DNA of 64,000 bases from DATJLQ01 sp035509415 (GCA_035509415.1 DATJLQ010000007.1:1-64000); one strand, 5' to 3'; shown: positions 43,458 to 52,445, counted from the first letter of the stretch. Notes: generated from the letters alone by a model not told the origin. Translations and numbers: made by a program.

Positions 43458-44561
43458 TTACCCGTCCTCGAGATGGAACAGGACGGCGCTGCCGAGCAGC
43501 GTGCTCGCACCCGCCGGACTCCACGCCGCGAGGAAGATCGGAATCGTGGCGCTGAGGCCGAGCGCGAACACCACGTCGGAGAGGAAGTAGATGAGGAAGC
43601 CGGTGAAGACGCCGAGCGCGATCAAGAGCAGCGTGCCGCCGCGCCGCTGGTGGCGCAGCGAGAAGCTCGCGGCGATCAGCACCATGGCGCATTGGAGCAG
43701 CGGGTCGGCGAGCAGCGAGTTCCAATAGAGCCGGTGGCGCTGGGCCGAAAAGCCCGCGCGCTGGAGCACGTCGATGAAGCGCGGCAGGTCCCAGAACGAG
43801 ATCGATTCGGGCGAGGCGAAGCTGTTCTGGATCTCGTTGAAGGTGAGCTCGGTCGGGACGCGGAGCGTCTTCTCGAAGCGCGGCGGCCGGTCGGGCGACG
43901 CGCGCCAGGCGTTCGTGAGGTCCCAGTCGCCGGCCTTGAGCCGTGCGCTCGTCGCGTCGATGCGGCCGACGAAGCGGTCGTTGGCGCCGAAGCGGAAGAA
44001 GGTCACGTCGTGGAGCTCGAAATTGTTGAAATCGTGCGACGTCACGCGCAGCGCGTGCACGATCACGTCGCCGCCGGGATCGTTCTCGCGCAGCCAGAAT
44101 CCGGTGTCGGAGACCGAGAGCATGCTGGTCTTGCCCTTGAGGTACTTGTTCTCGAGCTCCTCGTAGCGGAACAGCATGGCGGACGCGACCGGGTTGAGCA
44201 TGGTGATCTTCGCGACCCCGATCAGGAACGCGAGAAAGAGCGCCGGGAAGATGAACTGCCAGACCGAGACGCCGACCGAGCGCACCACGATCAGCTCCTG
44301 GCTGCGCGTCAAGCGCCAGAAGGCGAGCATGGCGCCGAACAGGACCGCGAACGGGATCACCTGCTCGGTCAGGTGCGGCAGCTTGAACAGCGACATCGAC
44401 AGCACGACCGAGAACACCGCGTTGTCCTTCGAGTTCGCGCGCCGCAGCGTCTCGACCAGGTCGAACAGAAAGCTCACGCTCACGAAGGCCATGAGGATGG
44501 CGCCGAACGCGGCCAGGAACTGGCGTCCGAAATAGATCGAGAGCGTGGGCGAGGTGCGCAT
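43458..44561 (-). CDS. lptG: LPS export permease LptG
   Basis: A 367-residue inner-membrane subunit of the LptB2FG transporter that extracts LPS for transfer to LptC. IYFGRQFLAAFGAILMAFVSVSFLFDLVE is the first helix, followed by helices near 60-120 and three more near the C-terminus (270-355), with a periplasmic beta-jellyroll between. LTRSQELIVVRSVGVSVWQFI is the cytoplasmic coupling helix that contacts LptB. Six bases separate it from lptD and 47 from lptF. Confidence 0.92.
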   Translation of the reverse strand: MRTSPTLSIYFGRQFLAAFGAILMAFVSVSFLFDLVETLRRANSKDNAVFSVVLSMSLFKLPHLTEQVIPFAVLFGAMLAFWRLTRSQELIVVRSVGVSVWQFIFPALFLAFLIGVAKITMLNPVASAMLFRYEELENKYLKGKTSMLSVSDTGFWLRENDPGGDVIVHALRVTSHDFNNFELHDVTFFRFGANDRFVGRIDATSARLKAGDWDLTNAWRASPDRPPRFEKTLRVPTELTFNEIQNSFASPESISFWDLPRFIDVLQRAGFSAQRHRLYWNSLLADPLLQCAMVLIAASFSLRHQRRGGTLLLIALGVFTGFLIYFLSDVVFALGLSATIPIFLAAWSPAGASTLLGSAVLFHLEDG

Positions 44562-44608
44562 CTAGCGCTCCTTCCGCGCGCAGGCGCCGTTCGAGGCGGC
44601 CCGGCGCG

Positions 44609-45754
44609 TCACGGCGAGCCCGCGGCTTCCGCCGGGCCGTCGAGCCCCTCGAACCAGGCCTTGGGGCGGCGCCGCGGCGGGCGCACGAGGTAGAGGGCGG
44701 CGAGCGCGAGCGGCACGAAGCAATTGACGTAGAGGAGCGGGAGGAGCGAGAGGTCCTTCCCGGCGACGTTCTGGATGCCGACCTCGGCCGCCTGCAGGAA
44801 AACGACGCACAGGATCGCGACCAGGACGCGCAGCGTCTGGCCCTGGCGGCTGAAATCGCCCGAGAGCAGGGCCGCGAGCCCGATGAGCGTGAAGGTGAAG
44901 GCGTAGAACGGGCTCACCAGGCGCTGGTGCGCCTCGACGATGAGCTGGCCGAAATAGAACCGGTCGTTGGCATCGTTCATGTTGGGATGGAGCAGCTCGC
45001 CGAGGAAGCGCTCCTGGGGCCGGCGCCATTGGTTCTCGATGCCTTGGGAGAGCCAGCTCAAATCGACGCTGTACCGGTCGAAATAGAGGATCGAGAGGCG
45101 GCCGTCGGTGGGGTTCACCTCCTGGCGGTTGCCGTTGAACAGGACCACGCGCGGCCCGTCGGGCGAGGAGATCAGCTCGCCGCGCTCGGCGGTGTAGGTC
45201 ACCGGACGTTTCGGGTTGCGCATGTCCTCGACCAGGATGCCCGCGAGCTCGCCGTCGCCGACGCGCGAGCGCACATAGACCGTGAGCCCGTCGCCGATCG
45301 TGTTGAACTTGCCCTCCTGCAGCAGGAGCGCCGAGAAGTTGTTGTGGATCGCGAACTCGAGGTCCCGGAAGTCGCGGTACGAGGCCGGGAGGAAATAGAG
45401 GTTGATCGCGTAGGCGGCGACCAGCACGACGCCCGCGATCGCCAGGGCCGGAAGGGCGAGCGACATCTGGCTCACGCCGATCGAGCGCAGCACCACCAGC
45501 TCGCGGTCCATCCAGAGCTTGTTGTAGGTGAACAGCACCGAGCTGAAGAGGGCGATCGGCAGCACGATCGCGAGGAAGCTCGGCAGCAGGAGCGCCGTGA
45601 GGTAGAGGAAGGTGCCGAACGAAATGCCCTTGTCGACGATCAATTCGACGAAGCGCAGCGACTGGGTGAGCCAGATGGCGCAAGTCAGGCAGAAGCTGAC
45701 GAACAGCATCGCGACGAGAAGCTGCTTCAGAATGTAACGGCCGTGCGCCTTCAT
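44609..45754 (-). CDS. lptF: LPS export permease LptF
   Basis: A 381-residue partner of LptG. ATG 45754 is chosen because KAHGRYILKQLLVAMLFVSF is the first helix start; an upstream ATG (45814) adds an unlikely extension. Helices occur around 12-35, 45-75, 95-120 and 285-365, with the periplasmic jellyroll between. LWMDRELVVLRSIGVSQM is the coupling helix for LptB. First gene of the lpt operon; a TTATAAAG box lies just upstream of the start. Confidence 0.92.
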   Translation of the reverse strand: MKAHGRYILKQLLVAMLFVSFCLTCAIWLTQSLRFVELIVDKGISFGTFLYLTALLLPSFLAIVLPIALFSSVLFTYNKLWMDRELVVLRSIGVSQMSLALPALAIAGVVLVAAYAINLYFLPASYRDFRDLEFAIHNNFSALLLQEGKFNTIGDGLTVYVRSRVGDGELAGILVEDMRNPKRPVTYTAERGELISSPDGPRVVLFNGNRQEVNPTDGRLSILYFDRYSVDLSWLSQGIENQWRRPQERFLGELLHPNMNDANDRFYFGQLIVEAHQRLVSPFYAFTFTLIGLAALLSGDFSRQGQTLRVLVAILCVVFLQAAEVGIQNVAGKDLSLLPLLYVNCFVPLALAALYLVRPPRRRPKAWFEGLDGPAEAAGSP

Positions 45755-45933
45755 GGAAGGCTTTATAACCCGGCGCGCGCTTCCTGGATAGGCCGAAATG
45801 CCGCGCTTGCCCAAGAGGTTAGGCGCTCCGGGCGAAGGCGCGGCGCCTTGCAGGACGGGCCCATGCCGTCATGCTTGCGTAAGCGTGCCGGCGGCCGCGC
45901 GCACCCGACGCGCGGCGTGCGCCTGTGTCGCGC

Positions 45934-45982
45934 AAAAAAGCGCGCGGGCGACCCGGGCGTCGTCGATCCGGATCGCCCGCGC
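45934..45982 (-). terminator. Rho-independent terminator after the His-rich gene
   Basis: On the minus strand GCGCGGGCGA (45982-45973 side) pairs perfectly with TCGCCCGCGC (45951-45942 side), followed by TTTTTT at 45939-45934. It lies 8 bases past the stop of the gene at 45990-46235. Confidence 0.8.
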
Positions 45983-45989
45983 GAGACCG

Positions 45990-46235
45990 CTACTCGGCGT
46001 CGGTTTCCTCGAACTCCTCGATCTCGCCGTGATGCTCGGCGTGCAGCTTGCCCGCTTCGCCCGCATGGTGCTCGGCGTGAAGATGGTGGCCGTGGGCGAC
46101 ATGCGCGTGGTGCGCCGCCGTCTCGTGCTCCTCGTCCTTGTGGAGCTCCGCCGCGCGGCGGTGATGGAGTGCCGCCTGCTCGTGATGGTGGGCGGCGGTC
46201 TCGTGGTGCTGGGCGAGCTTTTCGACGTGCTTCAT
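45990..46235 (-). CDS. Histidine-rich small helical protein
   Basis: An 81-residue soluble protein with about one quarter histidine and many Ala, Glu and Lys. The pattern HHxxAAxHHxxAAxHH repeats every seven to eight residues, suggesting amphipathic helices with His on one face. KHVEKLAQHHETAAHH opens it and AHHAHVAHGHHLHAEHH is in the middle. Similar small proteins occur in other Proteobacteria without known function; metal binding or buffering is a guess. TAGGAG lies 8-9 bases before the ATG at 46235, and a strong terminator follows, so it is a single-gene unit. No signal peptide. Confidence 0.8.
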   Translation of the reverse strand: MKHVEKLAQHHETAAHHHEQAALHHRRAAELHKDEEHETAAHHAHVAHGHHLHAEHHAGEAGKLHAEHHGEIEEFEETDAE

Positions 46236-46381
46236 GGGATGTCACTCCTAGGGGGACGCGGACCGTCCGTCCGCGCCCCACCCTTAGGAGCTTTGGATTG
46301 CAGCGAGGGCGCCGATTCGAAGTCGCGTCGGCCGCAATTCGGCGACGGGTTCGTGATGGTGCCGTGTCGCTTTCGCGTCGC

Positions 46382-47251
46382 CTAGAAGCGGCCCGCCTCG
46401 TAATCCTTGAACGCCTCGAGGATTTCCTCGCGGCTGTTCATGACGAAGGGGCCGTAGCGCACGACCGGCTCGTCGAGCGGCTGCCCCGCGATGAGCAGGA
46501 GGCCCGCCGCCTTGCCGTGGGCCGCGACCGCCAGCGTCTCGCCGTCGGAAAGCAGCGCCGTCGTCCCGCGCGGCACGATCTCGTCGCCGATCTTGGCCTC
46601 GCCCTTGTAGACGTAGGCGAAGGCCGTGTGGCCGGGCGTCACCGGCACGGTCCAGGCCGCACCTTTGTCGAGGCGCAGATCGAGGAACTCGGGCGCCACG
46701 TCGATGCCGCGCACCGGCCCCTCGACGCCGCCGACCTTGCCCGCGATCACGCGCGCGAGCACGCCCGGCGCGGGCTCGATCTCGGGGATCTTGCCGGCGG
46801 CGAACTCCTGGTAACGCGGCGCCCGCATCTTGTCGCGCGCGGGCAGGTTGACCCAGAGCTGGAAGCCCCACAGCAATCCCTTTTCCTGCTCGGGCATCTC
46901 GGAATGGACGATGCCGCGGCCCGCGGTCATCCATTGCACGTCGCCCGCCTCGATCACGCCGTTGTGACCCTTGTTGTCGCCGTGGCGCATCTTTCCCGCG
47001 AGCATGTAGGTCACGGTCTCGAAACCGCGATGGGGATGCTCGGGGAAGCCGGCGATGTAGGCGCCCGGATCATCGGAGCGGATCTCGTCGAGCAGAAGGA
47101 ACGGATCGAGCTCGCTGAGGCGCGGATTGCCGATCGCGCGGTTGAGGCTGACGCCGCCGCCGTCCTGGGTCGGCATCGCCGGTATCGTCTTGGTAACGCC
47201 GCGCGCGGCTCGCGTGCCCGCGGCGTCCTTGGTCTTGGTTTCCGTGGCCAT
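46382..47251 (-). CDS. Pirin-family bicupin protein
   Basis: A 289-residue bicupin. The N-terminal cupin contains the metal-binding set HPHRGFETVTYMLAG and the later His and Glu in GIVHSEMPEQ, as in bacterial YhhW and human pirin. FQLWVNLPARDKM is the interdomain signature. Family members act as quercetinase or redox-linked regulators; here the role is open. It lies alone between the His-rich gene and a TerC gene, with a clear GGAGGAT just before the start. Confidence 0.9.
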   Translation of the reverse strand: MATETKTKDAAGTRAARGVTKTIPAMPTQDGGGVSLNRAIGNPRLSELDPFLLLDEIRSDDPGAYIAGFPEHPHRGFETVTYMLAGKMRHGDNKGHNGVIEAGDVQWMTAGRGIVHSEMPEQEKGLLWGFQLWVNLPARDKMRAPRYQEFAAGKIPEIEPAPGVLARVIAGKVGGVEGPVRGIDVAPEFLDLRLDKGAAWTVPVTPGHTAFAYVYKGEAKIGDEIVPRGTTALLSDGETLAVAAHGKAAGLLLIAGQPLDEPVVRYGPFVMNSREEILEAFKDYEAGRF

Positions 47252-47313
47252 GTTGGCATCCTCCGTTGGCGCGTTAGATCGGGCGCCGCGCGCACGCCGT
47301 CAAGTGCGGGCAC

Positions 47314-47937
47314 CTAGACGTAACCGAGGCTTTGCAGCACCTCGGCGCTGCCCTCGAGGATCATGTTGATCGCGACCAAGGCCACCGCCGCGAGGCCGAC
47401 ATAGACGAGCCATGGATAGCGCCCGAGATAGCGCGCGATCGCGTGCGCCGCGAACGCCATGAGGGCGATCGAGAGCGCGAGGCCGATGCCGAGCACCCAG
47501 GGATGCTGATGCGCGGCCCCCGCGACCGCGAGCACGTTGTCGAGCGAGAGCGACAGGTCGGCGAGCGCCACCTGGAAAATCGCCTGGCGCATGGTCTTGG
47601 GTGCCTGGCGCGACGCCGGCTCGGACCCCGCGTTTGTCGGCGGCGCCAATTCGTGGCGCGTCTCGCGCCAGATCTTCCACGCGACCCATAGAAGAAGGAG
47701 GCCGCCCGCGAGCGTGAGCCCCACGATCGCGAGCAGCGGCACCGCGACGAAGGCGAGCGCCACGCGCAGAAGGGTCGCGAGTGCGACACCGTAGAAGATC
47801 ACGCGCCCGCGGCGCTCGGGCTCAAGGCCGCTCGCGGCGAGGCCGAGGATGATCGCGTTGTCGCCCGACAGCACGATGTCGATCACGATCACCGCGCCCA
47901 GGCTCGCGAGGGCGGCAAAATCGAATTCCGGGCTCAT
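47314..47937 (-). CDS. TerC/YjbE-family integral membrane protein
   Basis: A 207-residue protein with about six membrane helices. Conserved acidic pairs VIDIVLSGDNAIILGLA and DLSLSLDNVLAVAGA in helices 1 and 4 define the family, which handles manganese or other metal ions, often for metallating exported proteins. A charged loop (about 92-112) joins the two halves. Start ATG 47937. Single gene, with a 198-base gap before the RubisCO-like gene on the other strand. Confidence 0.88.
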   Translation of the reverse strand: MSPEFDFAALASLGAVIVIDIVLSGDNAIILGLAASGLEPERRGRVIFYGVALATLLRVALAFVAVPLLAIVGLTLAGGLLLLWVAWKIWRETRHELAPPTNAGSEPASRQAPKTMRQAIFQVALADLSLSLDNVLAVAGAAHQHPWVLGIGLALSIALMAFAAHAIARYLGRYPWLVYVGLAAVALVAINMILEGSAEVLQSLGYV

Positions 47938-48135
47938 GGCCCGGAAATCCTACACCATTCGGGGTGCCGACGGTCGAGCGGCCAAACCCGGCGGCCGAAC
48001 CCGGCCGAGCGAGACCCGGCGGGACGAGATCGGGCCCAAATCCCGGTTGCGACGCCGCCTGACTTGTGTCAACCAACCGGAGCCGGGCCGCCGGTCGGTC
48101 AATAGAAGTCCCGCGGCGCGGCAGGAGAGCCCATT

Positions 48136-49257
48136 TTGGTAAGCCGCATCACCGCGATCTACCGCATCGAGAGCGACGCGCACGCGATCGGCGCGCGCGC
48201 CCAGGCGCTCGCGGTCGAGCAAAGCGTAGAGATGCCGGTCGCGGCGATCGACGACCGCATGGTGCTCGACGAGATCGTCGGGCGCATCGAGGGGATCGAG
48301 GAGTTGGCACCCGGCCGGTTCGAGGTGCGTATCGGGCTCGCGGTCGCGACCACCGGCCCCGAGGTCGGCCAGCTCATGAACATGCTGTTCGGCAACAGCT
48401 CGATCCACCCGGACATCGAGCTCCACGACGCGATCCTGCCGCCCGAAATCCTGACCGCGTTCGGCGGGCCGCGCCACGGGCTCGAGGGATTGCGCGCGCG
48501 CGTCCGCGCCGAGGGGCGCGCCATGACCTGCTCGGCCTTGAAGCCGCAGGGTTTCGCGCCCGCGCGCCTTGCCGAGCTCGCGCGGCGCTTCGCTCTCGGC
48601 GGCATCGACTACATCAAGGACGATCACGGCCTCGCCGACCAGGCCTATAGCCCGTTCGACGAGCGCGTGGGCGTCTGCGCCGAGGCGGTCGCGAAGGCGG
48701 CGCGCGAGACCGGCCATCCGACGCGCTATTTGCCGAGTCTCTCGGGCGATCTCGACCGGCTCCGGGCGCAGGTGAAGCGCGCGCGCGCGGCCGGGCTCGA
48801 CACACTCCTGATCGCGCCGCTGGTCGTGGGGTTGCCCGCGTTCCATGCGTTGGTGCGCGAGAATCCGGACATGGCGTTCATGGCCCATCCCGCACTCGCG
48901 GGCGCCGCGCGTTTCGCGCCCCCACTTCTGTTGGGAAAGCTGTTTCGGCTGTTCGGTGCCGACGCGACCGTGTTCCCGAATCACGGCGGCCGCTTCGGCT
49001 ATTCGCGCGAGACCTGCGCGGCGCTGGCCGACGCGGCGCGCGGCGCCTGGGGTGCGCTCGAGCCCGCGGTGCCGGTGCCCGCGGGCGGGATGACGCCGGA
49101 GCGCGTGCCGGAGATGCTTGACTTCTATGGGACCGAGGTCATGCTCCTCATCGGCGGCGGACTGCTCGCGGCGCGCGAGCGGTTGACCCAGGAGACGGCG
49201 GCGTTCGTCGCGCGCGTCGCCGAGATCAAGGGCACGAGCCGCGGGCGCAGGCGATAG
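48136..49257 (+). CDS. RubisCO-like protein (form IV), probable 5-methylthioribulose-1-phosphate isomerase
   Basis: A 373-residue protein of the RubisCO large-chain superfamily. GGIDYIKDDHGLADQ (about 155-169) matches the carbamylated-lysine loop; Lys161 and Asp163 are kept, but the third metal ligand Glu is His164. HAALxLG-type and GGxFGYSRET strands follow. The next gene is a small cupin, the arrangement found in R. rubrum, where the RubisCO-like protein makes 1-methylthioxylulose-5-phosphate and a cupin releases methanethiol to give deoxyxylulose-5-phosphate. So a link from methylthioadenosine to isoprenoids is inferred. TTG 48136 is chosen because AGGAGA sits 7 bases upstream. Confidence 0.82.
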   Translation: MVSRITAIYRIESDAHAIGARAQALAVEQSVEMPVAAIDDRMVLDEIVGRIEGIEELAPGRFEVRIGLAVATTGPEVGQLMNMLFGNSSIHPDIELHDAILPPEILTAFGGPRHGLEGLRARVRAEGRAMTCSALKPQGFAPARLAELARRFALGGIDYIKDDHGLADQAYSPFDERVGVCAEAVAKAARETGHPTRYLPSLSGDLDRLRAQVKRARAAGLDTLLIAPLVVGLPAFHALVRENPDMAFMAHPALAGAARFAPPLLLGKLFRLFGADATVFPNHGGRFGYSRETCAALADAARGAWGALEPAVPVPAGGMTPERVPEMLDFYGTEVMLLIGGGLLAARERLTQETAAFVARVAEIKGTSRGRRR

Positions 49258-49268
49258 TCGAGGCCAGG

Positions 49269-49319
49269 CGAACGTCGTGACTGGGCGAACGTCGTGACTG
49301 GTCGAACGTCGTGACTGGG
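49269..49319. repeat. Three tandem 17-bp repeats
   Basis: The unit CGAACGTCGTGACTGGG occurs three times in a row, with one T for G in the second copy. It fills most of the 87 bases between the RubisCO-like and cupin genes, just before the latter's GGCGGAAG ribosome site. Could be a regulator array or slippage product. Confidence 0.85.
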
Positions 49320-49344
49320 CCATCGCCGTAAGAGGGCGGAAGCC

Positions 49345-49863
49345 ATGAGCGTCGATCTCAAGAACAAGAGCAAGACCGTATCCGCGCGCGCGGCGCCGAC
49401 GCGCGACGACGATGCGCGTTTCCGCGCCTTTGCGGACGGCTTCGAATGGAGCGGGGTCGAGCGCCTTCCATACAAGGAGGAGGGCAGCGCTCCCTTCAAG
49501 TCGATCTCGCGCCAGATTCTGTTCGCCGACCCGAAGCTCCACTGCGAGCTGCGTTATTTCGAGATGGCGCCGGGCGGCTACTCGACCCTCGAGCGGCACG
49601 AGCACGTGCATGCGGTGATGATCCTGCGCGGCCGCGGCGAGTGCCTGCTCGGGAATTCGGTGCGCGCGGTGAAGACGAACGACCTGATCTCGATCCCGTC
49701 GATGACCTGGCACCAGTTCAAGGCCTCGGCGGGCGAGCCGTTCGGCTTTCTCTGCATGGTGAATGCGGAGCGCGACAAGCCGCAGCTCCCGAGCGCGGAC
49801 GAGCTTGCATCCCTCAAGGCCGACCCGCGGCTTGCGGCGTTTCTCGCCAATTATCGCTCTTGA
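49345..49863 (+). CDS. Small cupin, probable 1-methylthioxylulose-5-phosphate sulfurylase
   Basis: A 172-residue single-cupin protein. The metal set is the HEHVHAVMILRGRGE strand (two His and a Glu) and His in MTWHQFKA. Cys in GECLLG and in FLCMV are near the site. It follows the RubisCO-like gene, the same pair as the R. rubrum methylthioadenosine-isoprenoid shunt, in which a manganese cupin catalyses methanethiol release. ATG 49345 follows GGCGGAAG. Function is inferred mainly from the gene pair. Confidence 0.75.
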   Translation: MSVDLKNKSKTVSARAAPTRDDDARFRAFADGFEWSGVERLPYKEEGSAPFKSISRQILFADPKLHCELRYFEMAPGGYSTLERHEHVHAVMILRGRGECLLGNSVRAVKTNDLISIPSMTWHQFKASAGEPFGFLCMVNAERDKPQLPSADELASLKADPRLAAFLANYRS

Positions 49864-49879
49864 AGTACGTGCGCGCGGC

Positions 49880-50077
49880 TCAGGCGGACGCGCCCTCGGT
49901 CGCCGCGATCTTGCGCCGCACGGCGACGCGCGCCTCGCTCACGGTGCGGAACGCGCTGCCGTCGAGCCCGTCGAGCGGCGGTACCGACGAGTAGAACAGG
50001 AATCCCTCGCTCGCGCGCACCAGAATCCCGGCGGGCGCCCCGAGGAGCGTGAAGATCACGGTGTCCGACTTGCGCAT
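49880..50077 (-). CDS. Hypothetical 65-residue protein
   Basis: A short ORF, MRKSDTVIFTLLGAPAGIL at the start, then VRASEGFLFYSSVPPLDG and a basic tail. No family is recognised. The ATG at 50077 is preferred to one at 50173, which adds an unlikely basic stretch. It converges on the cupin gene with a 16-base gap. Its upstream region runs towards the FNR-type box at 50259, which may control it as well as the kinase. Confidence 0.5.
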   Translation of the reverse strand: MRKSDTVIFTLLGAPAGILVRASEGFLFYSSVPPLDGLDGSAFRTVSEARVAVRRKIAATEGASA

Positions 50078-50441
50078 TCGCTCGATCCTTGGCCCGTTTC
50101 CTCGCGCGGCAGGTCTCAATTCCTTGCCGGACCAGACTCGCGCCGCCGGCCCGACTTCGGACCGACTCTTCACATACAGGAATTTCGTGACATTCCTGCG
50201 GAAGCCTGTCGAGCCTACGGCCGGGGGCCGGGTTTTAGGGGGCGCTGTCTAGCATAGTTTTGATCTAGATCAAAAATCTTTCCCCATGCTGCAGCGCGAC
50301 GACGGCTCTGCCACGGCGCGCGAATGGGGGCGCTGCGGCGCACAATCGCCGGGAAACGACCTGACGACATCGTGCGAACCATGCATAATTCGCAAGGCAA
50401 GCTTGCGCGCGCCTTCGGCGGCCTAGGAGCGGGACGATCCC
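50078..50441. other. Divergent control region with FNR/FixK box
   Basis: A 364-base gap between the small hypothetical gene and the haem-PAS kinase gene. It holds a perfect FNR/FixK palindrome (50259-50276) and an inverted repeat CAGGAAT / ATTCCTG (50177-50183 and 50192-50198). No other ORF looks real here. Confidence 0.6.
50259..50276. promoter_or_regulatory. FNR/FixK-type operator
   Basis: TTTTGATCTAGATCAAAA is an 18-base perfect palindrome whose core TTGAT-N4-ATCAA is the classic FNR/FixK site. It is 165 bases before the haem-PAS kinase start. A FixK-like regulator with the matching E-x-x-S-R recognition helix is encoded at 53524. Control of the kinase or the divergent small gene is inferred. 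Confidence 0.85.
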
Positions 50442-52445
50442 ATGAAGATCAAAAAGACGCGGGCCACGCCGTCCCGGAAGAAGATCGCGAAGGGTGCGCC
50501 GCAGCGCGAACGCCGGCGCGGCGAGGTCGCGGCCCTGCGCACCGAGCTCGCGACCAGCGAGGCGCGTTTCAGCTTGCTGACCGCGATCGCGGCAGCCCCC
50601 ATCCTGCTGCTCACGCCGGCGCTCGAGGTATTCGAGATCAACGACGAGGCCGAGGCGGTCTACGGCCGCCGGCGCGCCAATCTCGTCGGGCGCGATTATT
50701 TCGCGGCCCTCGATCCCGAGCGCATCGGCGGGCTCACCGAATCCGATTTCGATGCCGTGCTCGCGGGGCGCACCGTGCGCGGCGTCGAGGGTGTGGTGCG
50801 CCGGCCCGACGGCAGCGAGCGCGCCCTCCTGTGGAACGCGAGCCGGCTTCTCGACTCGGCCGGCCGCGTCCTCGGCATCGTCGCGGTCGCCCAGGACGTG
50901 ACCGAGCGGCGCCAGGTCGAGGAGGCGCTGCGCGAGCGCGAGGCGCGGCTGAGCTCGATCATCGCGACGGCACCCGACGCGATCATCACCATCGACGGGC
51001 GCGGCACGATCCAGTCCTTCAGCATCGCCGCCGAGAAGATGTTCGGCTACGAGGCGGGCGAGGTGATCGGGCGCAACATCAAGATGCTCATGCCCAATCC
51101 CTACCGCGACCGCCACGACGGCTATCTCGCGCGCTACCGCCGCACCGGCGAGAAGCGCATCATCGGCACCGGCCGCGAGGTCGAGGCGCAGAAGAAGGAC
51201 GGCAGCGTGTTCCCGATGGAGCTCGCGGTGGGCGAGGTCAAGGTCGGCGGCACGCGCATCTTCACCGGCTTCATCCGCGACCTCTCGGCGCGCGCGCGCA
51301 TGGAGGCCGAGCTGCGCCAGGCGCAGAAGATGGAGGCGGTCGGCCAATTGACCGGCGGCGTCGCGCACGACTTCAACAATCTCCTGACCGTGATCATGGG
51401 CAATCTGGAGATGCTCGGAGACCGGGTCGTGTCGGCGGCCGAGCGCGAGCTCGTGGGCGAGGCGCAGGAGGCGGCCGAGCTCGGCGCCCAGCTCGCGGGC
51501 CGCCTCCTCGCCTTCGGCCGGCGCCAGGCGCTGAGCCCGAAGCCGATCCAGTTGAGCGCGCTGGTCAAGGACATGGTCGTGCTGTTGTACCGCTCCCTCG
51601 GCGAGACGGTGCGCATCGAGACGCGCCTCGCCCAGGATTTGCCGCTTACCCTCGCGGATCCGGGACAGGTCGAGAACGCGCTCCTGAACCTCGCGATCAA
51701 CGCGCGCGACGCCATGCCCCAGGGCGGCCTGCTCACGATCGAGACCGCGACCGTCGAGCTCGGCGTCGAGGACGCCGTCTATACCGAGATTCATCCCGGC
51801 CGCTACGTCATGCTGGCGGTGATCGACACCGGAATCGGCATGCCGCCCGAGGTCGCCGAGCGCGCCTTCGAGCCCTTCTTCACGACCAAGCAGGCGGGGC
51901 TCGGCAGCGGCTTGGGCCTGAGCATGGTCTATGGCTTCGTGCGCCAGTCGGGCGGTGCCGTGCGGCTCGAAAGCGCTCCCGGGCGCGGCACCACAGTACG
52001 CATGTTCCTCCCCGTGGCGCCCGACGAGATCCCCGCGACCGACGAGCGGGGCGGCGAGACGTCGCAGTCGGTCGGCGGCGGCGAGACCATCCTCGTGGTC
52101 GAGGACGATGCGCGCGTGCGGCGCGTCTCGGTGCGGCACCTCGAGGCGCTCGGCTACAAGGTGATCGCGGTCGAGGACGGGCCCGCGGCGCTCGCGTTGC
52201 TCGACGCCGGGACGCCGGTCGATCTTCTCTTCACCGACGTCGTCATGCCGGGCGGAATGAGCGGGCTCGATCTCGCGCACGAGGCGCGCGCGCGCCGGCC
52301 CGAGCTGCCCATTCTCGTGACCTCTGGCTATACCGATCCCGGAACCGCCGAGCGCGGGCTGCCCTCGGGGAGAACCGGCTGGCTCGCCAAGCCCTATCAG
52401 ACGGGCGCGCTCGAGGCGTCGCTACGCGAGCTTCTGGGAGGCTAG
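50442..52445 (+). CDS. FixL-like haem-PAS hybrid histidine kinase with receiver
   Basis: A 667-residue soluble sensor. Order: basic N-terminus (1-30), PAS1 (about 44-160), PAS2 (about 165-285), HisKA with His309 in VAHDFNN, HATPase (NAR DAMPQGG N-box, DTGIGM, GSGLGLSM) and a receiver with Asp599 in FTDVVMPGG. PAS2 matches the FixL haem pocket: His225 in RDRHDGYLARYR and Arg245 in RIIGTGR, 20 residues apart as His200 and Arg220 in FixL. It should sense oxygen or CO/NO through haem. No FixJ-type partner is adjacent; its own receiver may feed a phosphorelay. An FNR/FixK box lies upstream. GGAGCGGGA precedes the ATG. Confidence 0.85.
   Translation: MKIKKTRATPSRKKIAKGAPQRERRRGEVAALRTELATSEARFSLLTAIAAAPILLLTPALEVFEINDEAEAVYGRRRANLVGRDYFAALDPERIGGLTESDFDAVLAGRTVRGVEGVVRRPDGSERALLWNASRLLDSAGRVLGIVAVAQDVTERRQVEEALREREARLSSIIATAPDAIITIDGRGTIQSFSIAAEKMFGYEAGEVIGRNIKMLMPNPYRDRHDGYLARYRRTGEKRIIGTGREVEAQKKDGSVFPMELAVGEVKVGGTRIFTGFIRDLSARARMEAELRQAQKMEAVGQLTGGVAHDFNNLLTVIMGNLEMLGDRVVSAAERELVGEAQEAAELGAQLAGRLLAFGRRQALSPKPIQLSALVKDMVVLLYRSLGETVRIETRLAQDLPLTLADPGQVENALLNLAINARDAMPQGGLLTIETATVELGVEDAVYTEIHPGRYVMLAVIDTGIGMPPEVAERAFEPFFTTKQAGLGSGLGLSMVYGFVRQSGGAVRLESAPGRGTTVRMFLPVAPDEIPATDERGGETSQSVGGGETILVVEDDARVRRVSVRHLEALGYKVIAVEDGPAALALLDAGTPVDLLFTDVVMPGGMSGLDLAHEARARRPELPILVTSGYTDPGTAERGLPSGRTGWLAKPYQTGALEASLRELLGG

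Noticed and set aside
49269..49319. CRISPR array
   Set aside because: The three 17-bp units are directly adjacent with no spacers and no cas genes nearby.
50265..52280. Minus-strand frame of 671 codons over the haem-PAS kinase
   Set aside because: The plus frame has ordered PAS, kinase and receiver motifs; the antisense frame has none.
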